Of a DNA stretch of 64,000 bases, positions 63,913-64,000 are shown piece after piece. The DNA comes from Candidatus Planktophila versatilis (GTDB taxonomy: Bacteria > Actinomycetota > Actinomycetes > Nanopelagicales > Nanopelagicaceae). How positions within the stretch are numbered: position 1 is the first letter of the stretch; every line of letters starts with the position of its first letter. The notes under the pieces were generated by a model, which saw only the letters and a list, made by a program, of their open reading frames with translations, searched no databases and was not told the DNA's origin. Where the stretch lies: contig NZ_CP016774.1 in the NCBI RefSeq assembly GCF_002288105.1, positions 620,001 to 684,000 of the forward strand, written 5' to 3'. Both the position numbers and the translations under genes were made by a program.

Positions 63913-64000
63913 CTAGGTGCGGAGCGCTGTGCGCAAATGTGTCGCTAGCTTCTCCCGGTCTAGGCTTTCACCCAGCACCAATTCCAATTGATCGATGCCT
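63913..64000 (-). CDS. C-terminal end of a protein, probably shikimate dehydrogenase (partial)
   Basis: An open frame entering from the right edge and ending with TAG at 63915-63913. The last 28 residues (beginning GIDQLELVLGES and ending LRTALRT) are compatible with the C-terminal helix of AroE. The order mltG-aroE-prepilin peptidase-aroC is usual in actinobacteria, which is the main reason for the proposal. Too little sequence is available to be sure. Confidence 0.4.
   Translation of the reverse strand, partial: GIDQLELVLGESLDREKLATHLRTALRT

Noticed and set aside
1-64000. CRISPR arrays, insertion sequences or prophage
   Set aside because: No spaced direct repeats, transposase motifs or phage genes were seen; the Cas4-like fold at 20858-21613 is a RecB-type nuclease without cas neighbours.

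Overview
The window is a densely packed stretch of core chromosome from a low-GC, streamlined actinobacterium. I infer a freshwater acI-type lineage (Nanopelagicales, e.g. Planktophila/Nanopelagicus). The evidence is actinobacterial marker genes (mIHF, MshC, PafB/PafC, GarA, FtsR, BldD, SCO1664/DUF3090, helicase-dead PriA), Mycobacterium/Streptomyces-like gene order, base composition that looks to be in the mid-40s % GC (by eye, not computed), and almost no intergenic DNA. I see no mobile element, CRISPR array, rRNA or phage gene. There is one tRNA (Leu, GAG).

Layout. 1-10.8 kb (+ strand): rluB, aroH, tyrA, a fused cmk-der, pgsA, gcvH, garA, ftsR, a bifunctional nuclease, a MerR regulator and gcvP; the second half matches the Rv1822-Rv1832 order of M. 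tuberculosis. 10.8-20.8 kb (- strand): ppm, lnt, a 5'-3' exonuclease, helY, dagK, tatC, tatA, pafC, pafB, trmI. This is the Pup-proteasome neighbourhood, but pafA, prcAB, pup, dop and arc are missing from it. 20.9-31.6 kb: a RecB-like nuclease, metH, a PAC2 protein, mshC, a coupled trio (PI3K-like SCO1664 protein, DUF3090, histidine phosphatase), an aldo/keto reductase with an altered active site, and an M20 peptidase. 31.6-37.5 kb: tRNA-Leu, apt, tdk, two small membrane proteins, an AzgA-type purine permease, ung and an ABC ATPase. 37.5-38.8 kb: serB. 38.8-58.6 kb (- strand): one 19-gene co-oriented run, pyrR-B-C-carA-carB-pyrK-D-F, mIHF::gmk fusion, rpoZ, coaBC, metK, priA, def, fmt, rsmB, rpe, hisE, hisG. 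58.7-64 kb: bldD (+), then nusB, efp, aroQ, aroB, aroK, aroC, a prepilin peptidase and the end of a probable aroE (-).

How the genes work together. The pyr operon makes UMP de novo and appears to be controlled by a PyrR-binding hairpin beside the pyrR ribosome-binding site. apt, tdk and the AzgA permease cover purine and thymidine salvage. The aro genes, aroH and tyrA run the shikimate pathway towards tyrosine. metH and metK make methionine and SAM; gcvH and gcvP belong to glycine cleavage. mshC implies mycothiol as thiol buffer.

Most notable observations: an in-frame fusion of the nucleoid protein mIHF to guanylate kinase; a recurring TANNNT-N6-8-start arrangement at the heads of transcription units, indicating leaderless mRNAs, including divergent pairs whose -10 elements overlap; loss of the Pup-proteasome block with PafBC kept; an aldo/keto reductase lacking the catalytic Tyr and His; and a conserved c-di-GMP-type signature in BldD. 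No gap between genes exceeds about 265 bases.
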